Shown in pieces: positions 7,974 through 17,035 of a stretch of DNA of 40,754 nt (positions within the stretch are counted from its first letter, which is position 1; every line of letters starts with the position of its first letter). The position numbers and the translations under genes are program-made. The notes under the pieces were generated by a model. The model ran no database searches and was not told the DNA's origin. It was given only the letters and a program-made list of their open reading frames with translations. Source of the DNA: Candidatus Dadabacteria bacterium UBA2774 (GTDB lineage: Bacteria > Desulfobacterota_D > UBA1144 > Nemesobacterales > UBA2774); NCBI GenBank assembly GCA_002352485.1, contig DEIM01000225.1:12450-53203 (forward strand), given 5' to 3'.

Positions 7974-9335
7974 TTACATCTTCCTTCTTTTCCACCATAT
8001 TGCAACCCCAGAGAATAGAACCACCGCCGGTATCAATATGACGGTAAAGAAAAAGATAACGTTAGTCTGCTTATTCGTAATGGTGAGCTTTCCCTGCTCT
8101 GCGCTCTTGGGTCTGATGGAGATAAGGTTTTCATCCCCCGACACCCAGTTTACCGTGTTCAAAAATAGGTCCCGGTTTCCTGAGAAGTCAAAGAAAATGT
8201 TCGATACAAAATCTACGCTGCCGAAAACCGCTATCCTGCCCCTGGAGCCGTTCTCGGATACAGCAAGCACACCTAACGGACCCGCTTTATCGGTCTCTTC
8301 CTGCTGAGCCACACCCTGATCGAAATTATCAAAATCAGTTTCAGACCAGCTGTACTGACCGGTATGGGCCAGGACAACTGAAGTCATACCATCTACATCC
8401 AGAGCATATATACTCCTGGAATAGGGGAATATGGTCGCGTATCGGAAATCATCCGTGATTTCATGCGGGGTGTACTCGCCTACTATGGGGGCGATATCAC
8501 CCCCGCCTTCAAGCTTTGAGCTCGGGTCGACAATGATATCTTCTGAGAGCATGATCCCGTAAGACTTGAGGACAGATGCAATCTCAGTGCCCGAGCGGGG
8601 TTCAATCATAAATACCGCCTTCCCTCCCCTGCCGAGATATCCTTTGATATCCCCTATCTCCTTTAGCGTAAAAGCCTGTTTGGGCGCTGCAAGCACTATA
8701 ACGGAGTTCTCGCCGGGAAGCGCCTGCCCTTTTGGTAAAAGTATTTCTCTTACGTTATAACCCTCGTCAATGAGCGCGTTCTTTAAGACACCCAAACCCT
8801 CTGGCTCGACATCGTCCCCTATATCCCTCTCGCCGTGACCGGTAATAAAATAAACGGTTTTATTAATACTTCTCGACAATTTTAGAATGGCGTTTGTAAT
8901 CTCTTCTTCGGAGCTGTTTATTATGCCGCCTGAAATCGGGTCACCCAGTCTGAGTTTTATCGTTTCGTCCCCGTACGCGAGAACAACGGACCCGTATTCT
9001 TTTATTTCATAGTGCTTTGCAAGACCCGGCTCTTTGTCAGGGTTTATGACCCTTACCTTTAAATTATTGGAGCGTCTGGAATAGTCCTTTATTAAGTCCT
9101 GAAACTCGCTCCTGTCAGTACCGGTGTCTTTGAAAAAGGCAATTATTTCTATGGGGCTATCGAGCTCGTTTAACACTTCTACCGTATTATCCGAGACCGT
9201 GAAGAGCTTTGTGTCTGTGAGATCGAACCTGAAATCGCTCTTTGAAGCCAGAAAATTCAGAATAATCAGTATTCCGATAGTTGCGATTATTGATATGAGC
9301 GCGTTGGTCCCGTATATAAGCCTCCTGTTCTTCAT
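7974..9335 (-). CDS. GldG-family auxiliary protein of an ABC-2 transporter
   Basis: 453 aa. An N-terminal membrane helix (about 10-28), a large extracytoplasmic domain of the ABC_transp_aux/GldG type (FFKDTGTDRSEF, YFITGHGERDI, MIEPRSGTEIASVL are typical stretches), and a C-terminal membrane helix (about 425-445) ending in WKRRKM. GldG works with GldA and GldF in Bacteroidetes gliding, but homologues are widespread in non-gliding bacteria with unknown cargo. I choose the ATG at 9335, because it overlaps the permease stop in an ATGA junction and has GAGAGG 5 nt upstream; a GTG at 9341 is the alternative. Confidence 0.88.
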   Translation of the reverse strand: MKNRRLIYGTNALISIIATIGILIILNFLASKSDFRFDLTDTKLFTVSDNTVEVLNELDSPIEIIAFFKDTGTDRSEFQDLIKDYSRRSNNLKVRVINPDKEPGLAKHYEIKEYGSVVLAYGDETIKLRLGDPISGGIINSSEEEITNAILKLSRSINKTVYFITGHGERDIGDDVEPEGLGVLKNALIDEGYNVREILLPKGQALPGENSVIVLAAPKQAFTLKEIGDIKGYLGRGGKAVFMIEPRSGTEIASVLKSYGIMLSEDIIVDPSSKLEGGGDIAPIVGEYTPHEITDDFRYATIFPYSRSIYALDVDGMTSVVLAHTGQYSWSETDFDNFDQGVAQQEETDKAGPLGVLAVSENGSRGRIAVFGSVDFVSNIFFDFSGNRDLFLNTVNWVSGDENLISIRPKSAEQGKLTITNKQTNVIFFFTVILIPAVVLFSGVAIWWKRRKM

Positions 9336-10084
9336 CTCCACCTCTCCGATTCTAGCGCGGTGTGAGCGAGAAAGAGCCCGAGGTATATGAGCGATCCGTA
9401 ATACACTAGATCTTTAATTCCGATAATTCCTTTACCGAAAGGCTCGAAGTGGTTAATGACGGAGATATACCCGAGGATACTTCCATCGACAGGGGACATT
9501 GCTCCCACAAGCCAAAGCACGAGGAGAACCCCAAATGAGATTACGGCTGCAATAAGCTGGTTATCAGTAAGAGAAGAAGCGAAAAGCCCAATTGCGAGAA
9601 AAGAAGCTCCTAAAAGGAAAAGCCCGATGTAGCCTGACATAATAGCGCCAATATCGGGGTTACCATGCACCATCAAAACAAATACATTAATAGATGATAG
9701 CGTAAGCATTATGATCAGAAGTATTACGGCCGCCAGATATTTACCGAGTATAATGGTGCGAAGTTTGATAGGGGAAGTAAACAATAGCTCTGCAGTGTAG
9801 CTCTTTCTCTCATCTGCGAGCAGTCTCATGGTTATAAGCGGTATGATGATGAGAAGCACAAGCGTGATGGTGCCGAAGTAGGGAGCGAGCACAAGATTAT
9901 TGAGGTTAAGCTCACCCCTTTGGAGCTGAAAACCGGGATCAAGCTGTATATGCAGAAAACCCTTTAAGTACAGGAAAAAGAACCAAGCCGATATCCCCTG
10001 AAATACCACAATGATGATATAAGCAAGCGGGGAAGCAAAGTAGGATTTAAACTCTCTCTTTAAAATAGGGTATATCGAATTCAT
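9332..10084 (-). CDS. ABC-2 type transporter permease (GldF-like)
   Basis: 250 aa with six predicted membrane segments. The N-terminus IYPILKREFKSYFASPLAYII is the typical start of GldF/NosY-type ABC-2 permeases, and RLLADERKSYTAELLFTSP is the conserved cytoplasmic loop that contacts the ATPase. Begins 3 nt after the ATPase stop codon and ends in a 4-nt ATGA overlap with the gldG-like gene, so the three are translationally coupled. Substrate unknown. Confidence 0.9.
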   Translation of the reverse strand: MNSIYPILKREFKSYFASPLAYIIIVVFQGISAWFFFLYLKGFLHIQLDPGFQLQRGELNLNNLVLAPYFGTITLVLLIIIPLITMRLLADERKSYTAELLFTSPIKLRTIILGKYLAAVILLIIMLTLSSINVFVLMVHGNPDIGAIMSGYIGLFLLGASFLAIGLFASSLTDNQLIAAVISFGVLLVLWLVGAMSPVDGSILGYISVINHFEPFGKGIIGIKDLVYYGSLIYLGLFLAHTALESERWR

Positions 10085-10087
10085 TTC

Positions 10088-11011
10088 TCAGCCTTCGGAT
10101 GAAATTACCTTTAGAAATACTTCTTCAAGCGTATGTATGAGTGGTCTTAGCTCAAGAAGACCCCAGTTGTACTTAACAGCCATACTTGTAAGCTCCTCTC
10201 TGACGTCGCTGCCGTTTGATGGGACTATTACATACTCGCCCGGAGCGCTCATATTTACCTTTGAGATGTTTTCTATGGACTCAATTTTTTCTTTTACATC
10301 GTCACCGTTACGCCTTAGCTTTAAGTATAGGCTCTCAGAGCTCTTTAGGTTCAGAGAGAGTGACTCAAGGGATTCTTCAAGCGCAATTCTGCCCTCGTTA
10401 ATAATTATCACACGGCTGCAGATCATAGTGACCTCGGGCAGTATGTGTGTACTAAGTATAATAGTACGCTCCCCGGCCAGACTTTTGATAAGCTCACGTA
10501 TTTCGATAATCTGTACAGGGTCAAGCCCGTTAGTGGGCTCGTCGAGCACAAGTACCGAGGGGTTATTAATGAGCGCCTGCGCTATACCAACGCGCTGCTT
10601 GTAGCCCTTGGACAGATGGGCGATAATGCGCTTACTTACCGATGTGATGCCGCACTTGTCCATCACGTAGAGGATCCTGCCCTTTTTTTCCTTTGACGGT
10701 ACCATTTTAATATCGGCTACAAAATCAAGATACTCCTCGACATTCATATCGTTATAAAGTGGGGGGTTCTCGGGCAAGTACCCGATCTGTTTTTTCGCCT
10801 TAAGCGGGTGGTCGAATATATCGACATCCTCAATGCGCACAGAGCCCTTGGTAGGAGGCATATAGCCCGTGATGATACGCATGGTTGTAGTTTTCCCTGC
10901 TCCGTTGGGGCCTAGAAATCCTAGGACATCGCCCTTCTCTAGCTCAAAAGAAATGTTGTCAACGGCACGCAGGTTGCCGTAGTTTTTAGTGAGATTATGA
11001 ACGCGTATCAA
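10088..11011 (-). CDS. ABC transporter ATP-binding protein (GldA/NatA-like)
   Basis: 307 aa. Walker A GPNGAGKT at 34-41, signature LSKGYKQR at 133-140, Walker B VLVLDEP at 153-159, H-loop His189. The LSKGYKQR form of the signature is typical of the GldA/NosF/CcmA exporter group. A C-terminal extension of about 90 residues after the nucleotide-binding domain is usual for this group. First gene of the exporter operon. The frame opens with TTG at 11011; GGGAG lies 11 nt upstream, so the start is plausible but not certain. Confidence 0.92.
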   Translation of the reverse strand: MIRVHNLTKNYGNLRAVDNISFELEKGDVLGFLGPNGAGKTTTMRIITGYMPPTKGSVRIEDVDIFDHPLKAKKQIGYLPENPPLYNDMNVEEYLDFVADIKMVPSKEKKGRILYVMDKCGITSVSKRIIAHLSKGYKQRVGIAQALINNPSVLVLDEPTNGLDPVQIIEIRELIKSLAGERTIILSTHILPEVTMICSRVIIINEGRIALEESLESLSLNLKSSESLYLKLRRNGDDVKEKIESIENISKVNMSAPGEYVIVPSNGSDVREELTSMAVKYNWGLLELRPLIHTLEEVFLKVISSEG

Positions 11012-11398
11012 ATAAGTTTGTACTCCCGATGTCTATAACCAAATACCCTAAACCCACTCCGCATATATTGCTATACTGCAAATAGAATAACCGCACCTTA
11101 ATTCTATTCCAAACCGATTCTTAATGATAGTTTTAATTCTCTCAACTTTGGGTAGAATTATCGGTTAGCCGAAGAAAATTGACTAAGTGTTATAACTATG
11201 ATATTAAACTGGATGTATTATTAAATACAGGCTGCAAATTAGAGAAATACCGATACTAGGAAAACGGATATTTAATCATATTTACGAACACCAAAGCACC
11301 GAAAATACATCATATACAATACGGAACTTAGAAGGCATATTATTAAAAGCCTTAGAGCCAAGTTCTGCAGGTGATAAGACTAGCAAAGAGGGGAGTTT
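11012..11398. promoter_or_regulatory. Divergent intergenic region with a possible promoter for the oxidoreductase operon
   Basis: 387 AT-rich bases between the exporter operon and the oxidoreductase operon. TTGACT at 11179-11184 with a 17-nt spacer to TATTAA at 11202-11207 could serve the plus-strand operon and would give a leader of about 190 nt. No gene, RNA or strong hairpin is seen. Confidence 0.35.
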
Positions 11399-11401
11399 TT
11401 G

Positions 11402-12682
11402 ATGAGTAAAGAAGAGCTTAGTAACGACGACAAACTAGTGCTTGCGGTCAAAAAAAGATATCGCGACATGCTCGCTGAGGGTGTTGACCCTTATGAGTGG
11501 GCATATGCATGGCGCTCTGAGATAAACCGCGGTGGTTTTAGAGCAGTTGATTTCCTTATGGATGAAATAGTGGATACGGGTAAGTGCGTCGGGTGCGCAG
11601 CCTGTGTGACTATTTGCCCGACCGATGTTTTTGACTATAAAGACGAGCACCCTGTGGATACGAGAAAGGACGCATGTGTGCTGTGCGAGCTATGCGCGGA
11701 CGTTTGCCCAGTTCTCAGGCCTCTGGATAAGGACCTGCATACCCTTTTGGGCTTTAAGCAGCCAATTATAGACGAGGGGTTCGGACCTTACAACTACGCC
11801 GTAATTGCCCGTGCAAAAAATAAGGAATTTTTGGATAAGGGACAGGACGGAGGAGTAACAAGCGCACTTTTGGTGCATCTGCTTGAGCAGGGGACTATAA
11901 ACGGGGCAGTGCTCGGTGACGTGCTTCCGGAAAACCCTCAGATAGGGGTGCAGAAACTCGCTACCACTTCAGAGGAAATAGTTCAGTGCAGCGGCTCGCG
12001 CTATACATATTCCCCCAACACAGTTGCATTGACCGAGGCTATGAGGCGGGATGTACACCCTCTGGCAGTAGTTGGCGTACCGTGTCAGGTGGACGGCGTG
12101 CGACAGCAGCAATACAGCAGTATAAGACTCGAAGTGGCCAAATGGTATCAGAAGAACGTAAGCTTGGTAATTGGATTATTTTGCTCTGAGAGTTTTACTC
12201 ACGAGCACATTACATTTATAGCTAAAGAGCTTGATGTAGACCCAGAAGATATAGTAAGAGTAAACGTAAAAGGTAAGGTAATAATCGAGCTCCGTGACGG
12301 CCGGGAAATTATAATGAAGCTTAAGGACTTTCATCCCTTCGCACGGCCCGCATGCTTGTATTGTCTTGACTATTCCGCCGAGCACGCAGATATAGGTGTG
12401 GGTGGTATAGGGCTTGACGGATGGACTTTTGTAGCCGTCCGCACAGAAGCAGGGCACAAAGCGTTTCAGGCAGGCGTGGACGCAGACCTTTTTGAAATAA
12501 TGGAAGTTGACGAAGTACCGAAGGCAAAGAGCTTACTGATAAGACTCTCTGATATGAAAAGGAATAAACCCCTTCCTGCACTCATGCCTACGCTGCAGGA
12601 GAGGATTGAAATGGGCAATACAAACCCCAAAACATTTTATAAAGATTACAATCCAAGCAATGGAGGGAAAAACGGTAAATGA
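11402..12682 (+). CDS. Ferredoxin/FrhB-type flavoprotein, first gene of a 2-oxoacid:ferredoxin oxidoreductase operon
   Basis: 426 aa. Two [4Fe-4S] sites: Cys62/65/68/72 (CVGCAACVTICP) and Cys92/95/98/102 (CVLCELCADVCP). From about 125 onward it matches the coenzyme F420 hydrogenase/dehydrogenase beta-subunit (FrhB) family, with Cys227 (GVPCQ), Cys260 (GLFCSES) and Cys317/320 (ACLYC) kept. FrhB proteins carry FAD and iron-sulfur clusters and pass electrons to F420, ferredoxin or other acceptors. The 4-nt overlap with korA implies a subunit or dedicated electron partner of the oxidoreductase; this is inference. GAGGGGAG stands 7 nt before the ATG at 11402; a TTG at 11399 is less likely. Confidence 0.88.
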   Translation: MSKEELSNDDKLVLAVKKRYRDMLAEGVDPYEWAYAWRSEINRGGFRAVDFLMDEIVDTGKCVGCAACVTICPTDVFDYKDEHPVDTRKDACVLCELCADVCPVLRPLDKDLHTLLGFKQPIIDEGFGPYNYAVIARAKNKEFLDKGQDGGVTSALLVHLLEQGTINGAVLGDVLPENPQIGVQKLATTSEEIVQCSGSRYTYSPNTVALTEAMRRDVHPLAVVGVPCQVDGVRQQQYSSIRLEVAKWYQKNVSLVIGLFCSESFTHEHITFIAKELDVDPEDIVRVNVKGKVIIELRDGREIIMKLKDFHPFARPACLYCLDYSAEHADIGVGGIGLDGWTFVAVRTEAGHKAFQAGVDADLFEIMEVDEVPKAKSLLIRLSDMKRNKPLPALMPTLQERIEMGNTNPKTFYKDYNPSNGGKNGK

Positions 12683-14484
12683 GCTCTAATAACGGCCAAC
12701 CCGTACTCGAAGATATAAGCGTGATCGTAGCCGGACAGGGAGGTGACGGTTCACTTACAGTTATTACGATGCTTGCAGACCTGTTCCGGAATAGCGGGCT
12801 TAACGTATACACGGAAAGAGACGTGCTCTCACGTATCCGCGGCGGACACGCAGCGGCAACAATGAGGGCGTTTACCGGTCATAGGTATTGTATCGGAAGC
12901 AAGATCACACTCCTCGTGGCGCTTGACGAAGAGGCGGTTACAAAAAATGCGCGTCACCTGGACTCTGACAGCGTAATAGTATTTGATGATTCAAGCGGTT
13001 CCCTACCCAAGGGTCTATTACCCCAAGGAGCCAAGCTCTATGCGGCCCCTTTCAACAGAATTGCTATGCGTACGATGAGACGTGAGCTATACAAAAACAG
13101 TATTGCTTTCGGAATGGTGGGGCGTCTGTTGGGGCTTGAAGACGAGCACATGCGGGAGACTTTCGTAAAACGCTTTGAAAGACGCGGGCAAGTAATTTTA
13201 GACTATAACTTAGAAGCACTCGGTCTCGGACTTCACATGGCAGACGAGCTGGGTATTAAGCAAGGAAAAGGACTTTACAAAATAGAGCGCACGGACCCTG
13301 AGGAGCACCTCCTCATTATGGGAAATGAATCCGTAGCTTTCGGATTTATGGCTGCAGGCGGGAGGTTCTTCACCGGCTATCCTATAACGCCCTCTACTGA
13401 GGTGCTTGAAACTCTGCAGAAATGGCTGCCCAAGTGCGGGGGAGTGGTAAGACAGACTGAGGACGAGCTTGCGGGTGTAAACATGGCCATAGGCGCTGCG
13501 CTCACCGGCGCAAGGACTATGACAGCCACGTCAGGACCCGGTTTTTCACTCATGCAGGAAGGAGTAGGACATGCAGGCTCTGCCGAAGTACCGCTCGTTG
13601 TAGTAGACTGCCAGCGTTCAGGGCCGAGCACCGGTATGCCTACAAGACCCGAGCAGAGCGATCTGAACCTTATGGTTTTCGGAGGTCACGGGGATTTCCC
13701 AAGATTCGTTCTTACCCCGGGACACCCGGAGGACTGCTTTTATCTCACTGTAGACGCTACAAACCTGGCCGACAAGTATCAGTTACCCGTGTTCATAGCA
13801 ATGGATCAGGCGCTTTCACAGAACATAGCAACTGTAAAACCCTTCAACCTGGACGAAGTAACCGTTACGCCCGGAAAGAGGCTCACGGCAGAAGATGTTG
13901 CAAAACTAGATACTTATAAACGCTACAGCTTTTCTGAGGATAATATCTCGGCGTTCGCGGCACCGGGCACACCGGGAGGAATGTCTCTTGTCACAGGAAA
14001 CGAGCACGATGAGTTCGGGCTCGTGTCTACCGACCCCGATAACCGTTTGCGTATGATGGAAAAACGAATGAACAAGATGGAAGACGCCAAAAAAGAGCTT
14101 CCCAAAGGAAGGCTTTTCGGGGATCAGGAATCTAAAATCGGATTTATAGGCATAGGAATGATGTACGGTGTTATTTTAGAGGCCATGGAGGAGCTCGAAC
14201 AAGAAGGTATCCACACAAAATATTTACAGCCCAGAACAATCTGGCCAATGCTGGATGAGACAATAGAGTTCATAAACAGCTGCGACCGCGTATATGTAAT
14301 CGATTTAAATGCCGGGGCTCAGCTGGCGCGTTTATTCATGCACCAGGGGGCTGAGAAGAATAAGATAATAAGCATTACCAGATATGACGGGCTGCCTTAC
14401 AGACCTGGTATACTGGTTAAACAGATACTTGAAGAAGAAGCTAAACTCTTAAACGGCCAAGGTAAGGAGGCAAAGCTGTTATGA
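12679..14484 (+). CDS. korA: 2-oxoacid:ferredoxin oxidoreductase, fused gamma-alpha subunit (KorA-like)
   Basis: 601 aa. Residues about 12-195 are the gamma domain (GQGGDGS at 19-25, RIRGGHAA at 52-59). From about 210 follows the alpha domain with YPITPST at 234-240, TATSGPGFSLM at 282-292 and RSGPSTGMPTRPEQ at 313-326. This gamma-alpha fusion is the KorA/PorA-type layout known from mycobacterial and other bacterial 2-oxoglutarate:ferredoxin oxidoreductases. Oxidatively decarboxylates a 2-oxoacid to the acyl-CoA with reduction of ferredoxin. 2-oxoglutarate is the likely substrate from fusion type and nearby sucAB, but not proven. ATGA overlap with both neighbours. Confidence 0.93.
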   Translation: MSSNNGQPVLEDISVIVAGQGGDGSLTVITMLADLFRNSGLNVYTERDVLSRIRGGHAAATMRAFTGHRYCIGSKITLLVALDEEAVTKNARHLDSDSVIVFDDSSGSLPKGLLPQGAKLYAAPFNRIAMRTMRRELYKNSIAFGMVGRLLGLEDEHMRETFVKRFERRGQVILDYNLEALGLGLHMADELGIKQGKGLYKIERTDPEEHLLIMGNESVAFGFMAAGGRFFTGYPITPSTEVLETLQKWLPKCGGVVRQTEDELAGVNMAIGAALTGARTMTATSGPGFSLMQEGVGHAGSAEVPLVVVDCQRSGPSTGMPTRPEQSDLNLMVFGGHGDFPRFVLTPGHPEDCFYLTVDATNLADKYQLPVFIAMDQALSQNIATVKPFNLDEVTVTPGKRLTAEDVAKLDTYKRYSFSEDNISAFAAPGTPGGMSLVTGNEHDEFGLVSTDPDNRLRMMEKRMNKMEDAKKELPKGRLFGDQESKIGFIGIGMMYGVILEAMEELEQEGIHTKYLQPRTIWPMLDETIEFINSCDRVYVIDLNAGAQLARLFMHQGAEKNKIISITRYDGLPYRPGILVKQILEEEAKLLNGQGKEAKLL

Positions 14485-15359
14485 CCACAGAGCCCAAGAC
14501 AAAAACCTTTACACCCGCAAGACCCATATGGTGCGCGGGATGCGGAGACTTCGCTGTACGGGGAGTACTGGAGAAATCACTCGAGAATATGGGTATTCCA
14601 CCTCATAAATTTATGTTCCTAGCCGGTATAGGCTGCTCGGGTACAATCCAGAATAACATTAAGTGCTACGGCTATCACTCGCTCCACGGCAGGGTACTGC
14701 CCACTTCGATCGGAGCAAAGCTCGCAAACCCAGATTTAACTGTTGTTGCAGCGGGCGGCGACGGCGATGGATTTGCGATAGGCGCGGGCCACTTGGTTCA
14801 CACGTTTAAGAGTAACCCCAGCATCACGTACATAGTGATGAATAACAGCAATTACGGCCTCACAAAGGGCCAGGCTTCACCTACAAGCCCAACAGGGTAC
14901 AGAGACAACGCGGAGACGGGGATGGACTCGATACTTCTTGGCCTTAGTTTTCCTTCAACGACATTTTTAGCGCGCGGTTTCAGCGGCAACGCCGCTCAGC
15001 TGGAGAGTCTTATGATGGCGGCTCTCGAGCACACGGAGGCTGGAAGAGGATTCGCTTTTCTCGAAGTACTATCCCCATGCGTTACCTATTACGACACACA
15101 CAGGGAATGGCGCGCTAAGGTTTACAACATAAACGAGGAAGAGGGATTTGACCCCACAGACAGAGCCAATGCTTTCAAGAGGGTTCTGGAGCTAAAAGAG
15201 GAAAAACGCATCCCTATAGGGCTTATTTTCAAAGGCGAGAACACCGCACTCGAAAAGCTTATTGTTAACGAGAATGAAACCTATCCAGCTCTGCAGGAAA
15301 TCGGCCACACGGGCCATAGAGCCGAGTATGATAAGTTCATAAAGGCTTATTTAGGGTAA
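14481..15359 (+). CDS. korB: 2-oxoacid:ferredoxin oxidoreductase beta subunit (KorB-like)
   Basis: 292 aa, usual length. The WCAGCGDF cluster site (Cys18, Cys21, with Cys52 in GIGCSG) and the thiamine diphosphate/Mg binding region GDGDGFAIG at 93-101 with NNSNYGLTKGQASPTS at 121-136 are intact. Pairs with the fused alpha-gamma subunit to form the catalytic unit. The start ATG overlaps the korA stop by 4 nt. No delta (ferredoxin) subunit is separate; the clusters of the first gene may replace it. Confidence 0.94.
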   Translation: MTTEPKTKTFTPARPIWCAGCGDFAVRGVLEKSLENMGIPPHKFMFLAGIGCSGTIQNNIKCYGYHSLHGRVLPTSIGAKLANPDLTVVAAGGDGDGFAIGAGHLVHTFKSNPSITYIVMNNSNYGLTKGQASPTSPTGYRDNAETGMDSILLGLSFPSTTFLARGFSGNAAQLESLMMAALEHTEAGRGFAFLEVLSPCVTYYDTHREWRAKVYNINEEEGFDPTDRANAFKRVLELKEEKRIPIGLIFKGENTALEKLIVNENETYPALQEIGHTGHRAEYDKFIKAYLG

Positions 15360-15433
15360 GCGGGAATTGAGACTGAAAGTGTTTTAATTTGTGCCTCTTT
15401 CACACTTCATTACCGCCAAGTGTCACTCACTTT

Positions 15434-16645
15434 TTAAGGTCCGGTGCAAATATCTACTGAGGCACAGTCATTGCACGTGCCAATTGAGTTTGAACTACAG
15501 ACACACTGACCGTCGCACCATGTCGCTCCACTAAGATTCGCCCTAGTCAGATCCGCCCCGCTTAGATTCGCGTTAAGCAGCCTCGCGCTAGTTAGATTTG
15601 CGTCAAACAGTCTCGCACTAGTCAGGTCCGCCCTTGTTAGAATCGCTCCGGCCAAATTAGCCCTAGTCAGATCCGCCCTAGTCAGATCCGCCCCGGTCAA
15701 ATTAGCGTCAGGTAGCTCAGCGGTAGCCATATTCGCCCGAGTAAGATTTGCGAAAGTTAAATTCGCCCCGGTGAAGTTCGTATTGAGTAGACTCGCCTGA
15801 GCTAGATTTGACTCAGTCAGGTCCGCCCCACTCAGGTTTGCAAATGATACGGTAGCTCCGGCTAAATTCGATAAAGCAAGCTTAGCCCCTTGCAGATTCG
15901 CAAAAGAAAGTTTCGCCCCTTCCAGATTAGTCCCACTTAGATCCGCCCCGGCAAGATTTACCTTAACCAGCTTGCAGCCACTGCAGTTTCCTGTCTTTAA
16001 TAATGTCCCAATATCTGAACGTAATGGTAACTGTGCTCTGGCTTCCTTAACTATGCCGGAATTGCTGAGTGTCTTTGAGATTATGCCCTTTGCTGTTTTC
16101 AATATTCCTTTATCATCCCTAGTGTTTCTTGCCCCCAATCCCTCCGGGTCGTCTGTGGGTTGTATAAATATGGCTAGAGGGTCTTCGGAGCGCCCGTCAT
16201 GGTGTAAACGCATTTCATAGTCCCCTTCCTCTATTACCGCTGTCACGCAGTCCCCGTTTGCTTCCACCATCAGCACCTCTAGTCCATCGCTGTCTGCCAG
16301 GATCATAAAATGCTCAGCCCCCTGATCTTCATCTTCCCAGCAAAAGGTGTTTTCGAATGTCTGGTCGTATGTATATGGAATTACGTCTATGCCCGCTTCG
16401 TCAGTGTCTTGTTCCGGCTTCTCTGCAGCAGGAGATTCGAGAAAATCAACCACTATCCCGTCATCAGCATCTGCTAATATAGAAGAATCTTCCGAGAAAT
16501 CGTTCTCCGTTAGTGTTTGAGTGCCACCCTGATCTCCGTTGTTACTGCATCCACCGATTGCGCCTAGGGATATAAACCCCAATAGTAGCACAATCCCCAT
16601 ACACTTCATGATGAAACAATCTTGTGACTTTACTAATCTGCTCAT
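15434..16645 (-). CDS. Pentapeptide-repeat lipoprotein with Cys-rich C-terminus
   Basis: 403 aa. Signal peptide ending in a lipobox-like IGGC with Cys33, then an acidic low-complexity region (about 34-90), a globular segment (about 90-170), the typical cap GNCSGCKL (Cys221, Cys224) and about 29 uninterrupted pentapeptides A(D/N)LxX from about 230 to 374. That makes about seven coils of a right-handed quadrilateral beta-helix. The last about 30 residues hold six cysteines (from WCDGQCVC on). AGGGGG lies 8 nt before the ATG. Function unknown; likely outer-membrane anchored. The repeated DNA is coding, not an array. Confidence 0.85.
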   Translation of the reverse strand: MSRLVKSQDCFIMKCMGIVLLLGFISLGAIGGCSNNGDQGGTQTLTENDFSEDSSILADADDGIVVDFLESPAAEKPEQDTDEAGIDVIPYTYDQTFENTFCWEDEDQGAEHFMILADSDGLEVLMVEANGDCVTAVIEEGDYEMRLHHDGRSEDPLAIFIQPTDDPEGLGARNTRDDKGILKTAKGIISKTLSNSGIVKEARAQLPLRSDIGTLLKTGNCSGCKLVKVNLAGADLSGTNLEGAKLSFANLQGAKLALSNLAGATVSFANLSGADLTESNLAQASLLNTNFTGANLTFANLTRANMATAELPDANLTGADLTRADLTRANLAGAILTRADLTSARLFDANLTSARLLNANLSGADLTRANLSGATWCDGQCVCSSNSIGTCNDCASVDICTGP

Positions 16646-17035
16646 AGTTATCCCCCTTTTTACGGATATTACAATAAATTTGGTACTAGAAAATCTTATT
16701 ATATTATAGCTCAGATTCTAAATACAAGTTGTAATCAGCGTAAAATTTTCGCGTTTATGTTTATTTTACCTATCGGAAGAAGCGCTTTTCCTAGACAAAT
16801 TCCAAGTTGAATCTATAATGTTTATTACCTCATCGAGACTGAGTATTTGTATATGAATTTCGGCATATTCAATTAGTTTTTAAGTTTGGTTAAAACAATA
16901 CGCAATATTGGGGTTTTAACAGCTGTTTAAGATTGCGGCTCATATATTCTTATGCTAAGATTATAAGCGAAAATTGATGTTAAAACATAACTCCCCTCAA
17001 AAGGCAACTCATAGTAATTCAACAGGATTAAGAAT
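16646..17035. promoter_or_regulatory. Intergenic region ahead of sucA
   Basis: 390 AT-rich bases between divergent genes. TTGCGG at 16933-16938, 17-nt spacer, TAAGAT at 16956-16961 is a weak sigma-70 candidate for sucA. No gene, RNA or obvious operator was found. Confidence 0.3.

Noticed and set aside
15540..15960. Regular short DNA repeats resembling a CRISPR-like or minisatellite array
   Set aside because: They are in frame with the pentapeptide repeats of the lipoprotein; no spacers and no cas genes.
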